From NCBI RefSeq assembly GCF_001984055.1, contig NZ_LYVO01000020.1, forward strand, positions 31,683 to 95,682: a stretch of 64,000 nucleotides of DNA, written 5' to 3'. This stretch comes from Variovorax sp. KK3. Its GTDB lineage: Bacteria > Pseudomonadota > Gammaproteobacteria > Burkholderiales > Burkholderiaceae_C. Positions 34,251 through 44,639 of the stretch are shown here, piece by piece. Every line of letters starts with the position of its first letter. Within the stretch, counting starts at the first letter, position 1. Below the pieces are notes generated by a model. The model was not told where the DNA came from and ran no database searches. It saw only the letters and a program-made list of their open reading frames with translations. Both the position numbers and the translations under genes were made by a program.

Positions 34251-36131
34251 ATGTGTGGCATCGTCGGCGCCGTCTCCAGCCGCAACATCGTTCCCATCCT
34301 CGTCCAAGGCCTGCAGCGGCTCGAATACCGCGGCTACGACTCCTGTGGCGTGGCCGTCCACGCGAGCGGCCTGCAGCGGGCCCGCACCACCGCCCGCGTT
34401 GCCGACCTGCTGACCCAGGTCGCGGAGGACCACATCGAAGGCGGCACCGGCATCGCCCACACCCGCTGGGCCACGCACGGCGCCCCGGCCGTGCACAACG
34501 CGCACCCCCACTTCAGCCACGGCCCCGGCGAGGACGCCGGCACCGCACGGCCCGGCCGTGTGGCCCTGGTGCACAACGGCATCATCGAGAACCACGAGGC
34601 GCTGCGTGCCAGGCTGCAGGCCAAGGGCTACCGCTTCGAGAGCCAGACCGACACCGAGGTCATCGCGCATCTCGTCGACAGCCACTACGACGGCGACCTG
34701 TTCGAGGCCGTCAAGGCCAGCGTGCTGCAGCTGCAGGGCGCCTACGCCATCGCCGTGATGTGCCGCGACGAGCCGCACCGGGTGGTCGGCGCCCGTGCCG
34801 GCTCGCCGCTGATCCTCGGCCTCGGCAAGGAGGGCGGCGAGAACTTCCTGGCCAGCGATGCCATGGCCCTGGCCGGCGTCACCGACCAGATCGTGTATCT
34901 GGAAGAGGGCGACGTGGTCGACCTGCAACCGGGCCGCCACTGGATCGTCGACCGCGCTCACAAGCCCGTCACGCGCAAGGCACGCACCGTGCTCGCGCAC
35001 AGCGGCGCGGCCGAGCTGGGCCCGTACCGCCACTACATGCAGAAGGAAATCTTCGAGCAGCCGCGCGCCATCGGCGACACGCTCGAAGGCATCGAGGGCA
35101 TCGTGCCCGAGCTATTCGACGGCGCGGGCCAGGACGGCGCGCCCGGTGCCGCGGCGTGGCGTGTCTTCAAGGACATCGACAAGGTCCTCATCCTCGCGTG
35201 CGGCACCAGCTACTACAGCGGCTGCACCGCCAAGTACTGGCTCGAGGGCATCGCGAAGATCCCGACCCAGGTCGAGATCGCCAGCGAGTACCGCTACCGC
35301 GACTCCGTGCCCGACCCGACGACGTTGGTCGTCACCATCAGCCAGTCGGGCGAGACAGCCGACACGCTGGCCGCCTTGCGGCATGCGCGGTCGCTGGGCA
35401 TGGAGCAGACCCTCACCGTGTGCAACGTCGCGACCAGCGCGATGGTGCGCGAATGCAAGCTGGCCTACATCACGCGCGCCGGCGTCGAGATCGGCGTGGC
35501 GTCGACCAAGGCCTTCACCACGCAGCTGGCGGGCCTGTTCCTGCTGACGCTCGCGCTGGCCCAGGCCAAGAATCGGCTAGGCGAGGCAGACGAGGCGCGC
35601 TACCTCAAGGAGATGCGCCACCTGCCCGTCGCGCTCCAGTCGGTGCTGGCGCTGGAGCCCCAGATCATCAGCTGGGCCGAAGACTTCGCACGCAAGGAAA
35701 ACGCCCTGTTCCTGGGCCGCGGCCTGCACTACCCGATCGCGCTCGAAGGCGCGCTCAAGCTCAAGGAAGTGACCTACATCCACGCCGAGGCCTACGCCGC
35801 CGGCGAACTCAAGCACGGCCCGCTGGCGCTGGTGACCAGCGAGATGCCTGTGGTGGCGGTGGCGCCCAACGACGCCCTGCTCGAAAAGCTCAAGAGCAAC
35901 CTGCAGGAAGTGCGCGCGCGCGGCGGCGTGCTCTACGTGCTGGCCGACGGTGACACGCACATCGAAAGCGGCGAGGGCCTGCACGTCATCCGCATGCCCG
36001 AGCACTATGGCGCGCTGTCGCCGATGCTGCACGTTGTGCCGCTGCAGCTGCTGGCGTATCACACGGCGTGTGCGCGGGGCACGGACGTGGACAAGCCGCG
36101 GAACCTGGCGAAGAGTGTGACGGTGGAGTAG
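34251..36131 (+). CDS. glmS: Glutamine-fructose-6-phosphate aminotransferase
   Basis: 626 residues. The N-terminal nucleophile cysteine is C2 in [17 protein letters not shown], with the glutaminase motifs LEYRGYDS and HTRWATHG. The two SIS isomerase domains follow, containing [33 protein letters not shown] and the C-terminal LAKSVTVE. It makes glucosamine 6-phosphate, the first step toward UDP-GlcNAc. No GlmS-type ribozyme is expected or seen. Confidence 0.97.
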   Translation: MCGIVGAVSSRNIVPILVQGLQRLEYRGYDSCGVAVHASGLQRARTTARVADLLTQVAEDHIEGGTGIAHTRWATHGAPAVHNAHPHFSHGPGEDAGTARPGRVALVHNGIIENHEALRARLQAKGYRFESQTDTEVIAHLVDSHYDGDLFEAVKASVLQLQGAYAIAVMCRDEPHRVVGARAGSPLILGLGKEGGENFLASDAMALAGVTDQIVYLEEGDVVDLQPGRHWIVDRAHKPVTRKARTVLAHSGAAELGPYRHYMQKEIFEQPRAIGDTLEGIEGIVPELFDGAGQDGAPGAAAWRVFKDIDKVLILACGTSYYSGCTAKYWLEGIAKIPTQVEIASEYRYRDSVPDPTTLVVTISQSGETADTLAALRHARSLGMEQTLTVCNVATSAMVRECKLAYITRAGVEIGVASTKAFTTQLAGLFLLTLALAQAKNRLGEADEARYLKEMRHLPVALQSVLALEPQIISWAEDFARKENALFLGRGLHYPIALEGALKLKEVTYIHAEAYAAGELKHGPLALVTSEMPVVAVAPNDALLEKLKSNLQEVRARGGVLYVLADGDTHIESGEGLHVIRMPEHYGALSPMLHVVPLQLLAYHTACARGTDVDKPRNLAKSVTVE

Positions 36132-36322
36132 GGCGCGCCGGTAGCTTCGGGGCTGGCGTAGGTTTCCTAAAGTTGTGGTCCTTTTCTCCCTGTGAGGACC
36201 CCCAGATTTACTAAGAAAATGAGTTGTGGTCATTTTTGACTAAGGGAACTGGGTTTGCTCGCTCCGCCAACGAACGGGGCGCCGAACGCTCGAGCTACCC
36301 AAAGCACGACAGTCTCCTAAGC
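36132..36322. other. Left border segment with repeated AGTTGTGGTC
   Basis: The sequence GTAGGTTTCCTAAAGTTGTGGTC (36158-36180) and AGTTGTGGTCATTTTTGACTAA (36222-36243) are separated by 41 bases. The same units occur fused and inverted at 44562-44595. They look like ends of a degraded mobile element; no gene or transposase of it is visible here. Nothing else is recognised in the region. Confidence 0.45.
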
Positions 36323-36511
36323 TCAGACCCTTTCGGCAGACGGCAGCACCCCGTCCAACTCGAGCCGGAAGGCGTAGCGCGGGCGGCTTGCCGCATGCTT
36401 CTGGACCGCGAAGGACAGTGCGTGCGATTTTCCAGCCTTGCGCTCTCCTCGTGGCTCGGAAGTGATCGCGAAGTCGCGTTTGCTCCAGTATCTTTCGAGA
36501 GGATCGACAGA
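36323..36511 (-). pseudogene. Remnant of LigD phosphoesterase domain
   Basis: The minus-strand frame DPLERYWSKRDFAITSEP, then [25 protein letters not shown], aligns with the N-terminal 3'-phosphoesterase domain of LigD, whose usual text is [28 protein letters not shown]. Here the HYD of the active site reads RYA, so two catalytic residues (His and Asp) are lost, and the frame stops right after DGVL. About 60 residues survive of a protein normally above 800. It lies just downstream of the UvrA-like gene, on the same strand. Confidence 0.75.
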
Positions 36512-36605
36512 ATTGTCGCGGTGGCCATTCGACAAATCTAAAGTGATTCGTGGGGCGTGTCGACCCTGAACGCGTGCCGGTACCGCGCCGTCGACGAGCG
36601 ACCTG

Positions 36606-39254
36606 CTAGCTTTCGCGCGACCGACCGTGCAGGACCGGCGCAAGGTAGGGCGCCGTGACGCTGCTTGCCGAAGCAGCCACATGCGCAGGCAGTCCTGCCA
36701 CTACCACGCGGCCGCCTTCGTGGCCTGCGCCCGGCCCCATGTCGATCACCCAATCGCACGCCGCCACGACCCGCATGTCGTGCTCCACCACGATCACCGT
36801 GTTACCCGCAGCGACCAGGCCGTTGAGTTGCAGCATCAGCTTGTCGACGTCGGAGGGATGAAGTCCGGTCGTCGGTTCGTCAAGCACGTAAAGACCGCTG
36901 CCACGTTGCGCGCGCTGCAACTCCGTGGCGAGCTTGATGCGTTGTGCCTCTCCGCCCGAAAGCTCGGTGGCGGGCTGGCCCAGGCGCAGGTAGCCAAGCC
37001 CGATGGCCTGCAACAGTATCAGCGGGCGCTCCACCGCAGGTTCGTCGATGAAGAAGCCGACGGCTTCGTCGACGGTCATGCGGAGAATGTCAGCGATGCT
37101 TTTGTCACGCCAGCGGATGGCGAGCGTTTTCTCGTTGTATCGCGCGCCGTGGCAGGTCGGGCAGGGCGCGTAGACACTGGGCATGAACAGCAATTCCACG
37201 CTGACGAATCCTTCGCCCTCGCAGGTGTCGCACCGCCCCTTGGCTACGTTGAAGGAGAAGCGGCCTGCATCGAAGCGCCGCGCCCTGGCCGCGGGCGTGG
37301 CGGCGAACAGCTTGCGCACATGGTCGAACAACCCGGTGTAGGTGGCGAGGTTCGAACGCGGCGTACGGCCGATCGGCTTCTGGTCGACATGCACCAGCCT
37401 GCGCAGCGATTCCGCGCCGCGGGCGATGTGACCCGTCACGCGGTCCTGCGCCGCTGCCTCGATCCGGTCTTCCTCGTCCTGTGGCCCCTCGTGGCCGAGG
37501 TGCGCGGCGACGAGTTCCGTCAAGGCCCGCGTGACCAGGCTCGATTTGCCGGAACCCGAAACACCGGTGACGGCCGTGAGCACGCCGAGCGGAAACTCGA
37601 TGTCGAGTCTGCTCAGGTTGTTGCAACTGACTTGCGCCAGGGCGAGCCAGCCCGCGGGCTCGCGCGGCGTGCGAGGCGGCGGTGGCGCCGTGTCGAACAG
37701 GTAGCGCGCGGTATGCGAGGTCTCGACCGCTCGAAGTCCGGCCGGCGGACCGCTGAAGAGCACCTGGCCTCCCTTTTCGCCGGCATCGGGGCCGACATCG
37801 ACGAGCCAGTCAGCGCGCCGCATGATGTCGAGGTCGTGCTCGACGACGAAGAGCGAATTGCCGGCCGCCTTGAGTCGGTCCAGCGCAGTCAGCAGAGCCT
37901 CGCTGTCTGCAGGGTGCAGGCCGGCGGAGGGTTCGTCGAGGACATAGACGACCCCGAACAGATTCGAGCGGATCTGCGTGGCCAGTCGCATCCGTTGCTG
38001 TTCGCCGGGCGACAGCGTTGGCGTGAGGCGGTCGAGCGACAGATAGCCGAGCCCGAGTTCCAGCAGAGTCGTGACGCGCCGGAGCACATCGTGGGCGATG
38101 CGTTGGGCAGCGATGCGTTTTTCCTCCGAGAGTGCCGGCGTGTTCCGCACGTCCGGAGCGCCAAGATGGGCCGACCCGCCAGCGGCTGCGCGCTTCGCCG
38201 TGGCGCGCCTGGCCGCGTCACGGCTGAGCACGTTGGCGTCGGGCTTCCCGGAAAAGGAGCCGCCCGCTGCCGGTGCCAGCACGCTCGCCAGTTCGGACAG
38301 CGGCAGTTGCGACAACGTGCCGATGTCTTTGCCCGCGAAAGTCACCGACAAGGCCTCGCGCTTCAGCCGGCGTCCCTTGCAGGTGGGGCAGGTACTGGGC
38401 TCCATGAACCGGGCGACGCGCTTTTTCATGAGGTCGCTCTGCGTGGTCGCAAAGGTGTGCAGTACGTATTTGCGGGCGCCCGTGAAGGTTCCCTGGTAGC
38501 TCGGTTCCATCTTGCTGCGCAGTGCGGCGCGTGTTTCTGCGGGCGTGAATCCCGCGTACACCGGCACCGTCGGCTGATCGTCCGTGAAGAGGATCCAGTC
38601 GCGCACCTTCCTCGGCAGGGCGCGCCACGGCGTGTCGACGTCATGGCCCAGCGTCACGAGGATGTCGCGCAGGTTCTGCCCATGCCATGCGGGCGGCCAG
38701 GCAGCGATGGCCCGTTCGCGAATCGTCAGCGAATCGTCCGGAACCATCGTTCGTTCCGTGACCTCGTAGGTGCGCCCCAGCCCGTGGCATGTAGGACACG
38801 CGCCCTGCACCGTGTTGGGCGAGAAGTCTTCGGCGTACAGCATCGGCTGGCGCGGAGGGTAGGTGCCCGCGCGCGAATAGAGCATGCGCAGGGAGTTCGA
38901 AATCGTCGTCACGCTCCCGACGGAAGAACGCGCGCTGGGCGTGGCCCGCTGCTGCTGCAACGCTACGGCAGGCGGCAGGCCTGTGATCGAATCGAATTCG
39001 GGCACGCCGGCCTGGTCGATGAGACGGCGTGCATAGGGTGCAACCGATTCGAGGTAGCGCCGCTGCGCTTCGGCGTAGAGCGTGCCGAAGGCCAGCGAGG
39101 ACTTGCCCGAACCCGAAACGCCGCTGAACACGACCAATGCATCGCGTGGCAAGTCGACGTCCACATTCTTCAGGTTGTGTTCGCGTGCGCCGCGGACCCG
39201 GACACATGGGTCTGTCCGTGGGCGGTCTTTGCTCTGCTCGGGATCGTCAACCAT
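36606..39254 (-). CDS. UvrA-like ABC excinuclease subunit paralog (class II, UvrA2-type)
   Basis: 882 residues, shorter than UvrA (about 940). Two Walker A motifs GVSGSGKSS, zinc fingers [12 protein letters not shown] and CPTCKGRR in the first half and CDTCEGEGF with CPTCHGARY in the second, signature LSPGEQQR and LSGGEAQR, and Walker [13 protein letters not shown] and [12 protein letters not shown]. The length suggests loss of the UvrB-binding domain, as in UvrA2/DrrC-like proteins that protect DNA against intercalators or oxidants. It is not a replacement for chromosomal uvrA. Confidence 0.85.
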   Translation of the reverse strand: MVDDPEQSKDRPRTDPCVRVRGAREHNLKNVDVDLPRDALVVFSGVSGSGKSSLAFGTLYAEAQRRYLESVAPYARRLIDQAGVPEFDSITGLPPAVALQQQRATPSARSSVGSVTTISNSLRMLYSRAGTYPPRQPMLYAEDFSPNTVQGACPTCHGLGRTYEVTERTMVPDDSLTIRERAIAAWPPAWHGQNLRDILVTLGHDVDTPWRALPRKVRDWILFTDDQPTVPVYAGFTPAETRAALRSKMEPSYQGTFTGARKYVLHTFATTQSDLMKKRVARFMEPSTCPTCKGRRLKREALSVTFAGKDIGTLSQLPLSELASVLAPAAGGSFSGKPDANVLSRDAARRATAKRAAAGGSAHLGAPDVRNTPALSEEKRIAAQRIAHDVLRRVTTLLELGLGYLSLDRLTPTLSPGEQQRMRLATQIRSNLFGVVYVLDEPSAGLHPADSEALLTALDRLKAAGNSLFVVEHDLDIMRRADWLVDVGPDAGEKGGQVLFSGPPAGLRAVETSHTARYLFDTAPPPPRTPREPAGWLALAQVSCNNLSRLDIEFPLGVLTAVTGVSGSGKSSLVTRALTELVAAHLGHEGPQDEEDRIEAAAQDRVTGHIARGAESLRRLVHVDQKPIGRTPRSNLATYTGLFDHVRKLFAATPAARARRFDAGRFSFNVAKGRCDTCEGEGFVSVELLFMPSVYAPCPTCHGARYNEKTLAIRWRDKSIADILRMTVDEAVGFFIDEPAVERPLILLQAIGLGYLRLGQPATELSGGEAQRIKLATELQRAQRGSGLYVLDEPTTGLHPSDVDKLMLQLNGLVAAGNTVIVVEHDMRVVAACDWVIDMGPGAGHEGGRVVVAGLPAHVAASASSVTAPYLAPVLHGRSRES

Positions 39255-40161
39255 GGGACCCTTTCTGTGGCGTCGTTCGTCGGGTCGCTACGGCAGGCGG
39301 CACCTGCGCAGGCTCTGCATGCACCTTGCACTTTGTCGCACGGCTGCCTTGTAAGTCGCGGCCGCATCCGCGCACACGAACGGAGCTCGCCTCGCTCCGC
39401 CAGGCAAGCACGTCGAGTGGCGGCTCGATGACCGAAGCGTGCGCACCGAAATGAAGAACGTTGCAGCCTTTACGATGGCTGCCCTGGGACAATGCAGGTC
39501 CAGTATGCTGTCACGCACGATCCGCAGAGTGCGGCCTTCGATGTCCGAAATCCCATTGCATCTAGCGGGCAGGCTGGCGGCTCCCCGCGCACTGCGTCGC
39601 GAGATAGCCGACCGTCAGCGGCGCCGGCGTAAATCGCGGATCGTCGCCGTGGCCCGGGTCGAGTCGATGCACCCTGGAGGCGCTGCCGCGATGCACGCCA
39701 CGTGCCTGCGCCTGACGCGCAAGAAGCTCGGCCAGCGCCTGTAGGCGGCGACATGGTATTGGCACTAACGGTGGTGAACCGAGCTGATTTGCTGGATCCC
39801 GACTGGAACGGACCTGTAGCCACCGCGCTGCGGGCGGCAGCTAGACAGCTGTCCCGGCGTCTTGGTTTCAAGAATCAGTTCCCGCCTGAGCCGATGACAC
39901 ACTGCGTGTCTGTCGGAGCTCCGACGCGTTGAAGACGCGAACGCCTTGCCGATCACGAATGCGGTGGTCACCCGCTGATGCTTTCGAGCCGATCAGAGTC
40001 GTAGGCGTCGCGTTGCGAACACGGATCCCGCAGCGCGCCCGCCGTACGGCGGTCGCATGCGAGGGCGGCGTAGGGACCATCTGCGACGTTGGAACCACAC
40101 AACGAGGCGCGGCAAAGCGTCGTCGCGACGCCGTTCCGGGCCCCGCGCCGAAGAGCCGCCG
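39255..40161. other. Gene-free stretch between UvrA-like and formaldehyde-dehydrogenase-like genes
   Basis: 907 bases. All readings on both strands are short and of low complexity, with none matching a family I know. The base use is like degraded coding DNA. The part next to 39254 must hold the promoter of the UvrA-like gene; I could not place an SOS box in it. Confidence 0.5.
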
Positions 40162-41301
40162 TCAGCGGCCGGGCTTCAGGACCACCTTGGTCCAGCCTTC
40201 GTTGCGCTTGTCAAAGTTGTCGTAGCCTTCAGGCGCCTGCTCGAGCGGCAGCTCGTGCGAGACGATGAACGCCGGGTTGACCTTGTCCTTCTCGATCAGT
40301 TTGCTGAGGAAGCGGTTGTAGGCCTTGACGTTGCACTGCCCCGTGCCCAGGCTCTGGCCTTTGAACCAGAACATGCCGAAGTCGAACGGCATCTTGCCGA
40401 CCCGGCCGAGCTTGTCTTCGGAGCCCGGGTCTTGCGGCACGAACACGCCGACGCAGCCGATGCGGCCGGTGAACTTCACGGAGGCGACCAGGTTGTTCAT
40501 CGTGAGACCCGGCACCTCTTCGCGGTGCAGGTTGCAGCACTGGTAGCCGACGCATTCGCAGCCCCGGTCGGCCCCCTTGCCGCCGGTCAGCTCCATCACC
40601 TGCTCCACGCCGTCGCCCTCGGTGTTGTCGATCGGGATCGCGCCGACCTTCTCGGCCAGTGCCAGGCGGTCCTGCTGGGTGTCGACAATCATCACTTGGC
40701 TCGCGCCCTTGGTCACGGCGGAGAGCGCCGCCATCAGCCCGACCGGCCCGGCGCCGTAGATCACGACGCTCTCGCCCGGCTTCACGCCCGCCAACTCCGT
40801 CGCGTGGTAGCCGGTCGGAAAGATGTCCGAGAGCATTACGTAGTCGTTTTGCTTGGCCTCGGCGTCGCGCGGCAGCACCAGGCAGTTGTAGTCGCCGTAG
40901 GGCACCCGCAGCAGCTCGGCCTGGCCGCCTGCATACGGTCCCATGTCGGCGAAGCCGAACGCGGCGCCGGCCATCCCGGGATTGGTCGTCAGGCAGTAGG
41001 CGCTCAGACCGCGCTCGCAGTTCTCGCAGAAGCCGCAGCCGACGTTGAACGGCAGCGCCACCCAGTCGCCGATCTTGATGCGATCGACCGCAGGGCCGAC
41101 CTCGAGGACGACGCCGAGGTTCTCGTGGCCGAGGATGCGGCCGGGCGGCATGTCGGTGCGGCCTTCGTACATATGCAGGTCCGAGCCGCAGATGTTGGTG
41201 GTGGTGATCTTGACCAGCACGTCGGTCGAGCGTTCGATCTTCGCGTCGGGCACGTTCTTGACCGAGACGTCGCACGGTCCGTTGTAAACGAGGGCTTTCA
41301 T
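40162..41301 (-). CDS. Zinc-dependent alcohol dehydrogenase, glutathione-independent formaldehyde dehydrogenase type
   Basis: 379 residues. The catalytic zinc ligands are C38 (TNICGSDLH), H59 and E60 (LGHEN); the structural zinc cysteines are C89, C92, C95, C103 (CGFCENCERGLSAYC). NAD binding is at VVIYGAGPVGLMA, and QVMELTGGKGADRGCECVGYQ is the text of the FdhA-type glutathione-independent formaldehyde dehydrogenases. Its ATG overlaps the hemerythrin stop (41298-41301), so it is coupled to that gene. Aldehyde detoxification is the likely role; the true substrate may differ. Confidence 0.88.
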   Translation of the reverse strand: MKALVYNGPCDVSVKNVPDAKIERSTDVLVKITTTNICGSDLHMYEGRTDMPPGRILGHENLGVVLEVGPAVDRIKIGDWVALPFNVGCGFCENCERGLSAYCLTTNPGMAGAAFGFADMGPYAGGQAELLRVPYGDYNCLVLPRDAEAKQNDYVMLSDIFPTGYHATELAGVKPGESVVIYGAGPVGLMAALSAVTKGASQVMIVDTQQDRLALAEKVGAIPIDNTEGDGVEQVMELTGGKGADRGCECVGYQCCNLHREEVPGLTMNNLVASVKFTGRIGCVGVFVPQDPGSEDKLGRVGKMPFDFGMFWFKGQSLGTGQCNVKAYNRFLSKLIEKDKVNPAFIVSHELPLEQAPEGYDNFDKRNEGWTKVVLKPGR

Positions 41302-41822
41302 GCGTGCTCCTCGATCTGCTCGGGCGTCTTCTCGACGGGCAGCTCAGGCATCCCGCCCGCGGCCGACTTCAGCTCGTGCTTGCGCTCGTACAGCTTCACC
41401 GCGAGCCCGCGCAGGTCCAGCGGTGAGTAGCGCGCCTGGAGGAAGACGCGTTCGCGCTCTTCCATCACGTGCGCCATGACCGCCTCGGCGAGCTGCTTCA
41501 CGCAGTCGTCGTAGCCCTCGTCCGCCGGGCTCGTGCCCTGGATGCGGGCGATCAGGTCCTTGGCCTCCTGGTGCTCTTGCTCGGCATGATCGAGCAGCGC
41601 GTCGTCGCCGGTGGCCTTGCGCACCGCCGGGTAGAAGATCTCTTCCTCGATCTGCGTATGGATCGTGAGCGCGGCGCAGATGCGCTGGGCGAGCATCTGG
41701 CGATCGGCCGCGGGGGCGCCGAATTCGCGGAGGGCCTGGTAATGGATGAAGAGCTTCTGGACGAGCTTGTGGTCGCCGTCGAGAAGGTCCACCGCGTCTT
41801 CGTAGGCAATGGATGTTGACAC
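41298..41822 (-). CDS. Hemerythrin-domain protein
   Basis: 174 residues from the GTG at 41822, which has AGGAG seven bases upstream; the frame runs on to 41978 but without a ribosome-binding site. The iron ligands of the four-helix bundle are at DHKLVQKLF, HTQIEEEIFYP, HAEQEHQEAK and HVMEERERVF. It would bind a diiron centre and oxygen or nitric oxide. The start is directly coupled to a dehydrogenase gene, suggesting an operon for oxygen or aldehyde stress. Confidence 0.85.
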   Translation of the reverse strand: MSTSIAYEDAVDLLDGDHKLVQKLFIHYQALREFGAPAADRQMLAQRICAALTIHTQIEEEIFYPAVRKATGDDALLDHAEQEHQEAKDLIARIQGTSPADEGYDDCVKQLAEAVMAHVMEERERVFLQARYSPLDLRGLAVKLYERKHELKSAAGGMPELPVEKTPEQIEEHA

Positions 41823-42309
41823 GGGATACTCCTTCGTTGAGCCGCCGCCTGAGCGTCGTGCTCGGGCGATGGAGTGCGGGAGACCGCCCACACCCAGTGC
41901 CGACGGGGACCCCCGTCCGCTGATAGGAAGACAACAAGGGTCGCGCACTCCCAAGGCAGGCAGGTATGTGCGGCCCACTTATGAGAGAAGATGAAGTGAC
42001 GCTTCCGCTGTTAGAGCGGGCAATGGCTGGGACGCCCGCAGCATTTGTGAAACGATTCAAGCTAGCAGCGCCCGGGACGCCCCGTGTAGGAATCACCAGT
42101 TCAAAGTCGTGGATGAACCCTACGAACGAACGAAGGCCTGCAGCGGTTAAGGTAACCCGGAGCGGACGTTTGCCGAACAGCAATTCATGCCCACTAGAGC
42201 GGACAGACATCGCAGTGGATCATCCTCGCAACGAAGCGCTGACACCCAAAATCAGCCGCCGTTCCGCAAGCGAAGGCGGAACGTCGGCTGGAGGGCCATG
42301 GTGCGTTGT
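41823..42309. other. Intergenic region upstream of hemerythrin gene
   Basis: 487 bases with only short, unconvincing readings on either strand. It holds the hemerythrin promoter and the 3' flank of the ABM gene. GACGGGG and CCCCGTC at about 41906-41921 form a dyad with a two-base centre. I see no further feature. Confidence 0.4.
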
Positions 42310-42612
42310 TTAGCCGGGTAGCTTTGCCGCAAGCACGTCGACTTTCTGAATGGACGGCGGCTCGGAGAACAACTCACCGGCCTGGGCCATCAAAGCCGCC
42401 GCAACCTTGCCGGACAGATGCGCCTGCCGGCCTGCTTCATTCGGAAAGGCATCGAAGATTCCGAAGGTTGTCGGCCCAAGGCGAATGCCAAACCAAGCGG
42501 TAGTGGCGGGCTCTTCCATGACGATAGGAAGCCCACCCACGAGGAAGCTTTCGACCTCTTTCTCTTTCCCGGGCTTCGCTTCTAGGCGAACGAACAACGC
42601 GACTTTGACCAT
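42310..42612 (-). CDS. Antibiotic biosynthesis monooxygenase (ABM) domain protein
   Basis: 100 residues from the ATG at 42612, with AGGAAG six bases before it; a start at 42693 would add an uncharacteristic leader. The ferredoxin-like ABM fold is shown by MVKVALFVRLEAKPGKEKEV, then TTAWFGIRLGPTTFGIFDAF and AHLSGKVAAALM. Members act as small cofactor-free oxygenases or stress proteins. No neighbour points to its substrate. Confidence 0.8.
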   Translation of the reverse strand: MVKVALFVRLEAKPGKEKEVESFLVGGLPIVMEEPATTAWFGIRLGPTTFGIFDAFPNEAGRQAHLSGKVAAALMAQAGELFSEPPSIQKVDVLAAKLPG

Positions 42613-42789
42613 GACATGCTTCCTTTGGTTGAACGACACGCGACCGGTCTTGGTCGCATCGGGCACAACAGTCTGCGCCATTTGAATGCCCATGTCGCGA
42701 ACTATCTTTCGTACATCAACGTCTTGGCAGTGAGCCCCAATCGGCGCGCCCCGGTACGCACTTTTTCAAACCGGAAGTTCGGCATCGAG

Positions 42790-43065
42790 CTTCTCACCGA
42801 ATCGGCGGCAATGAACTCCAGACTCGCGCAGCCCTGTCCGCAGCGGCGCATTCGAGCGCTTCGCGCACGAAGAGCGCATCCTCCAGGTCCGGCCGGTACA
42901 GCAGTGAAACGAAGGTGCCCTGCGGCCGCACGTCGAGCAGCCTCTCGGAGAGCAGCGTGCGGAAGGCCTCCGCACCGGCGTGCGGCTCACCCCGAACTGT
43001 GTCGCCACGTCCAACTCGTTGAGCGCCGTGCCCGGCACCAGGTCCACGTTGACGAGACCCATCGC
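42790..43065 (-). pseudogene. Broken GntR/FadR-type regulator fragment
   Basis: In one minus-strand frame, DLVPGTALNELDVATQFGVS and RTPVR is the FadR-subfamily winged helix. One base is missing right after VR, and the rest, AFRTLLSERLLDVRPQGTF then LEDALFVREALECAA, continues in another frame. The 5' end stops at the junction with the transposase fragment at about 43060, where the first recognition helix would begin, and the 3' part ends after about 100 residues. The gene was cut by the insertion and then drifted. Confidence 0.75.
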
Positions 43066-44191
43066 TGACTTCCGGAGCGACAACGGGGCAGGCATCCTCA
43101 ACGTCTGCCGCCGCTTCATCGGTCTGTGCCGCGACCTCAAGCTGTTCACGCACGCGATCGTTGCCATCGACGGCAGCAAGTTCAAGGCGGTCAACAGCCG
43201 CGACCGCAACTTTACGCCCGGCAAGATCGATGGTCGCCAGCGCCAGAGCGAGCAGAGCATCCAGCGCTACCTGGATGCGTTGGAGACGGCCGATCGCACG
43301 CAGCCTGCGGAGGTCGAGGCCAAGACCGAGCGGCTGCAGGACAAGATCAAGAAGCTGCGCGAGCAGATGAAGCAGCTCGATGACACGCGTGAAGAGTTGA
43401 AGAAGGAGCCGGACGGTCAACGCCCGCTCACGGATCCCGATGCGCGTTCGATGAACTCACAGGCCACAGGCTCAGGCCTGGTGGGATACAACGTGCAGGC
43501 GGTGGTCGAGCCGAGGCACCATCTCATCGTCGCGCACGAGGTGACGAATGTTGGCAGCGACCGTGCGCAACATAGCAGGATGGCCAAGGCTGCTCGCGAG
43601 GCGATGGGCAAGACCAAGTTGCAAGCACTCGCAGATCGCGGGTACTTCAATGGCGCGGAGCTCAAGGCCTGCGAGGATGCCGGCATCTTGACCTACGTGC
43701 CCAAACCGATGACTTCGAACGCTAAGGCCGAGGGACGCTTCGACAAGAGCGATTTCGTCTATATCGCCAAGGAGGATGAGGATCGGTGTCCCGCAGCGGA
43801 GCGGGCCATCTACAGGTGCAACACGCTTGAGAAGAACGGCAACGAGTTTCGGGTCTACTGGACCAGCGCTTGCCCACGCTGTCTGATGAAGGAGCACTGC
43901 ACGACAGGCGACTACCGGCGCATCCGTCGATGGGAGCATGAAGCGGTGCTCGAGCGCGCTCAGCAACGCCTCGACCGCAAGCCTGTTGCGATGATGCTGC
44001 GCAGATGCACCGCGGAGCACGTGTTCGGCACGTTGAAGTACTGGATGGGCTCAACGCACTTCCGCACCAAAACGCTGTAGCACGTGAACACAGAAATGAG
44101 CTTGCACGTGCTGGCTTACAACATGAAGAGGGGCATCGCGATCCTGGGCATGACCAGGACAATGAAGGCGATGAGATTGATGGAGGCCTGA
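43055..44191 (+). mobile_element. IS1182-type transposase, truncated and with internal stop
   Basis: Homology begins abruptly at IADFRSDNGAG (43061), the middle of an IS1182-family DDE transposase; the first 100 or so residues are missing. Then come AIDGSKFKAVNSRDRNFT (catalytic Asp), GLVGYNVQAVVE and ALADRGYFNGAEL (second Asp), and VFGTLKYWMGSTHFRTKTL (Glu region). A TAG at 44078-44080 interrupts the frame, after which HVNTEMSLHVLAYNMKR and ILGMTRTMKAMRL continue to the natural stop at 44191. It cannot be active. Confidence 0.85.
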
Positions 44192-44639
44192 TCCCTCTCG
44201 CACCTCTTCAAAGCTCGATCCGCGATCGTGATGACGCATTTGCAGTGTGTCTACTGGACAACGGGGCTGACACGCCAGCCATACCTTCGACACTGGAGAA
44301 TCGAGACCGTTTGCACACAACCTCGACCGACAGTAGGCGGCGTAGCTCATTCTCCAGATCGGGATGCGTGAACAGGAGGGGAGCCTGATGCAGCCGCTGC
44401 TCAAGCTAGGGCGTTGGAGACATGGCTAAATGGTTGGGGACCTTGTTCCGATGCTGGCCAACGCATTGGCACAGTTCGCGATGGCGGTTCGGGACCGTGA
44501 GCGGCTTCTTGGGCTTCCTACCCCAGGAAGCACTGAGAGGACGCCCAAAAAGCGACAATATTTAGTCAAAAATGACCAGAACTTTAGGAACCTACGGCTG
44601 GTGATCACGTCGCCCATGAACGCTCGATCGCGCTGAACC
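44192..44639. other. Degenerate IS flank and right border repeat
   Basis: 448 bases with no supportable gene. The first 150 bases probably belong to the right end of the IS fragment. TTAGTCAAAAATGACC and the following AGAACTTTAGGAACCTAC (44562-44595) are the inverted counterpart of the units at 36158-36243. Confidence 0.45.

Noticed and set aside
36627..39431. 934-codon open frame on the plus strand
   Set aside because: It is antisense to the UvrA-like gene, whose motifs are unambiguous. The plus-strand reading is His/Arg/Gln-rich and has no family text, as expected for a GC-rich mirror frame.
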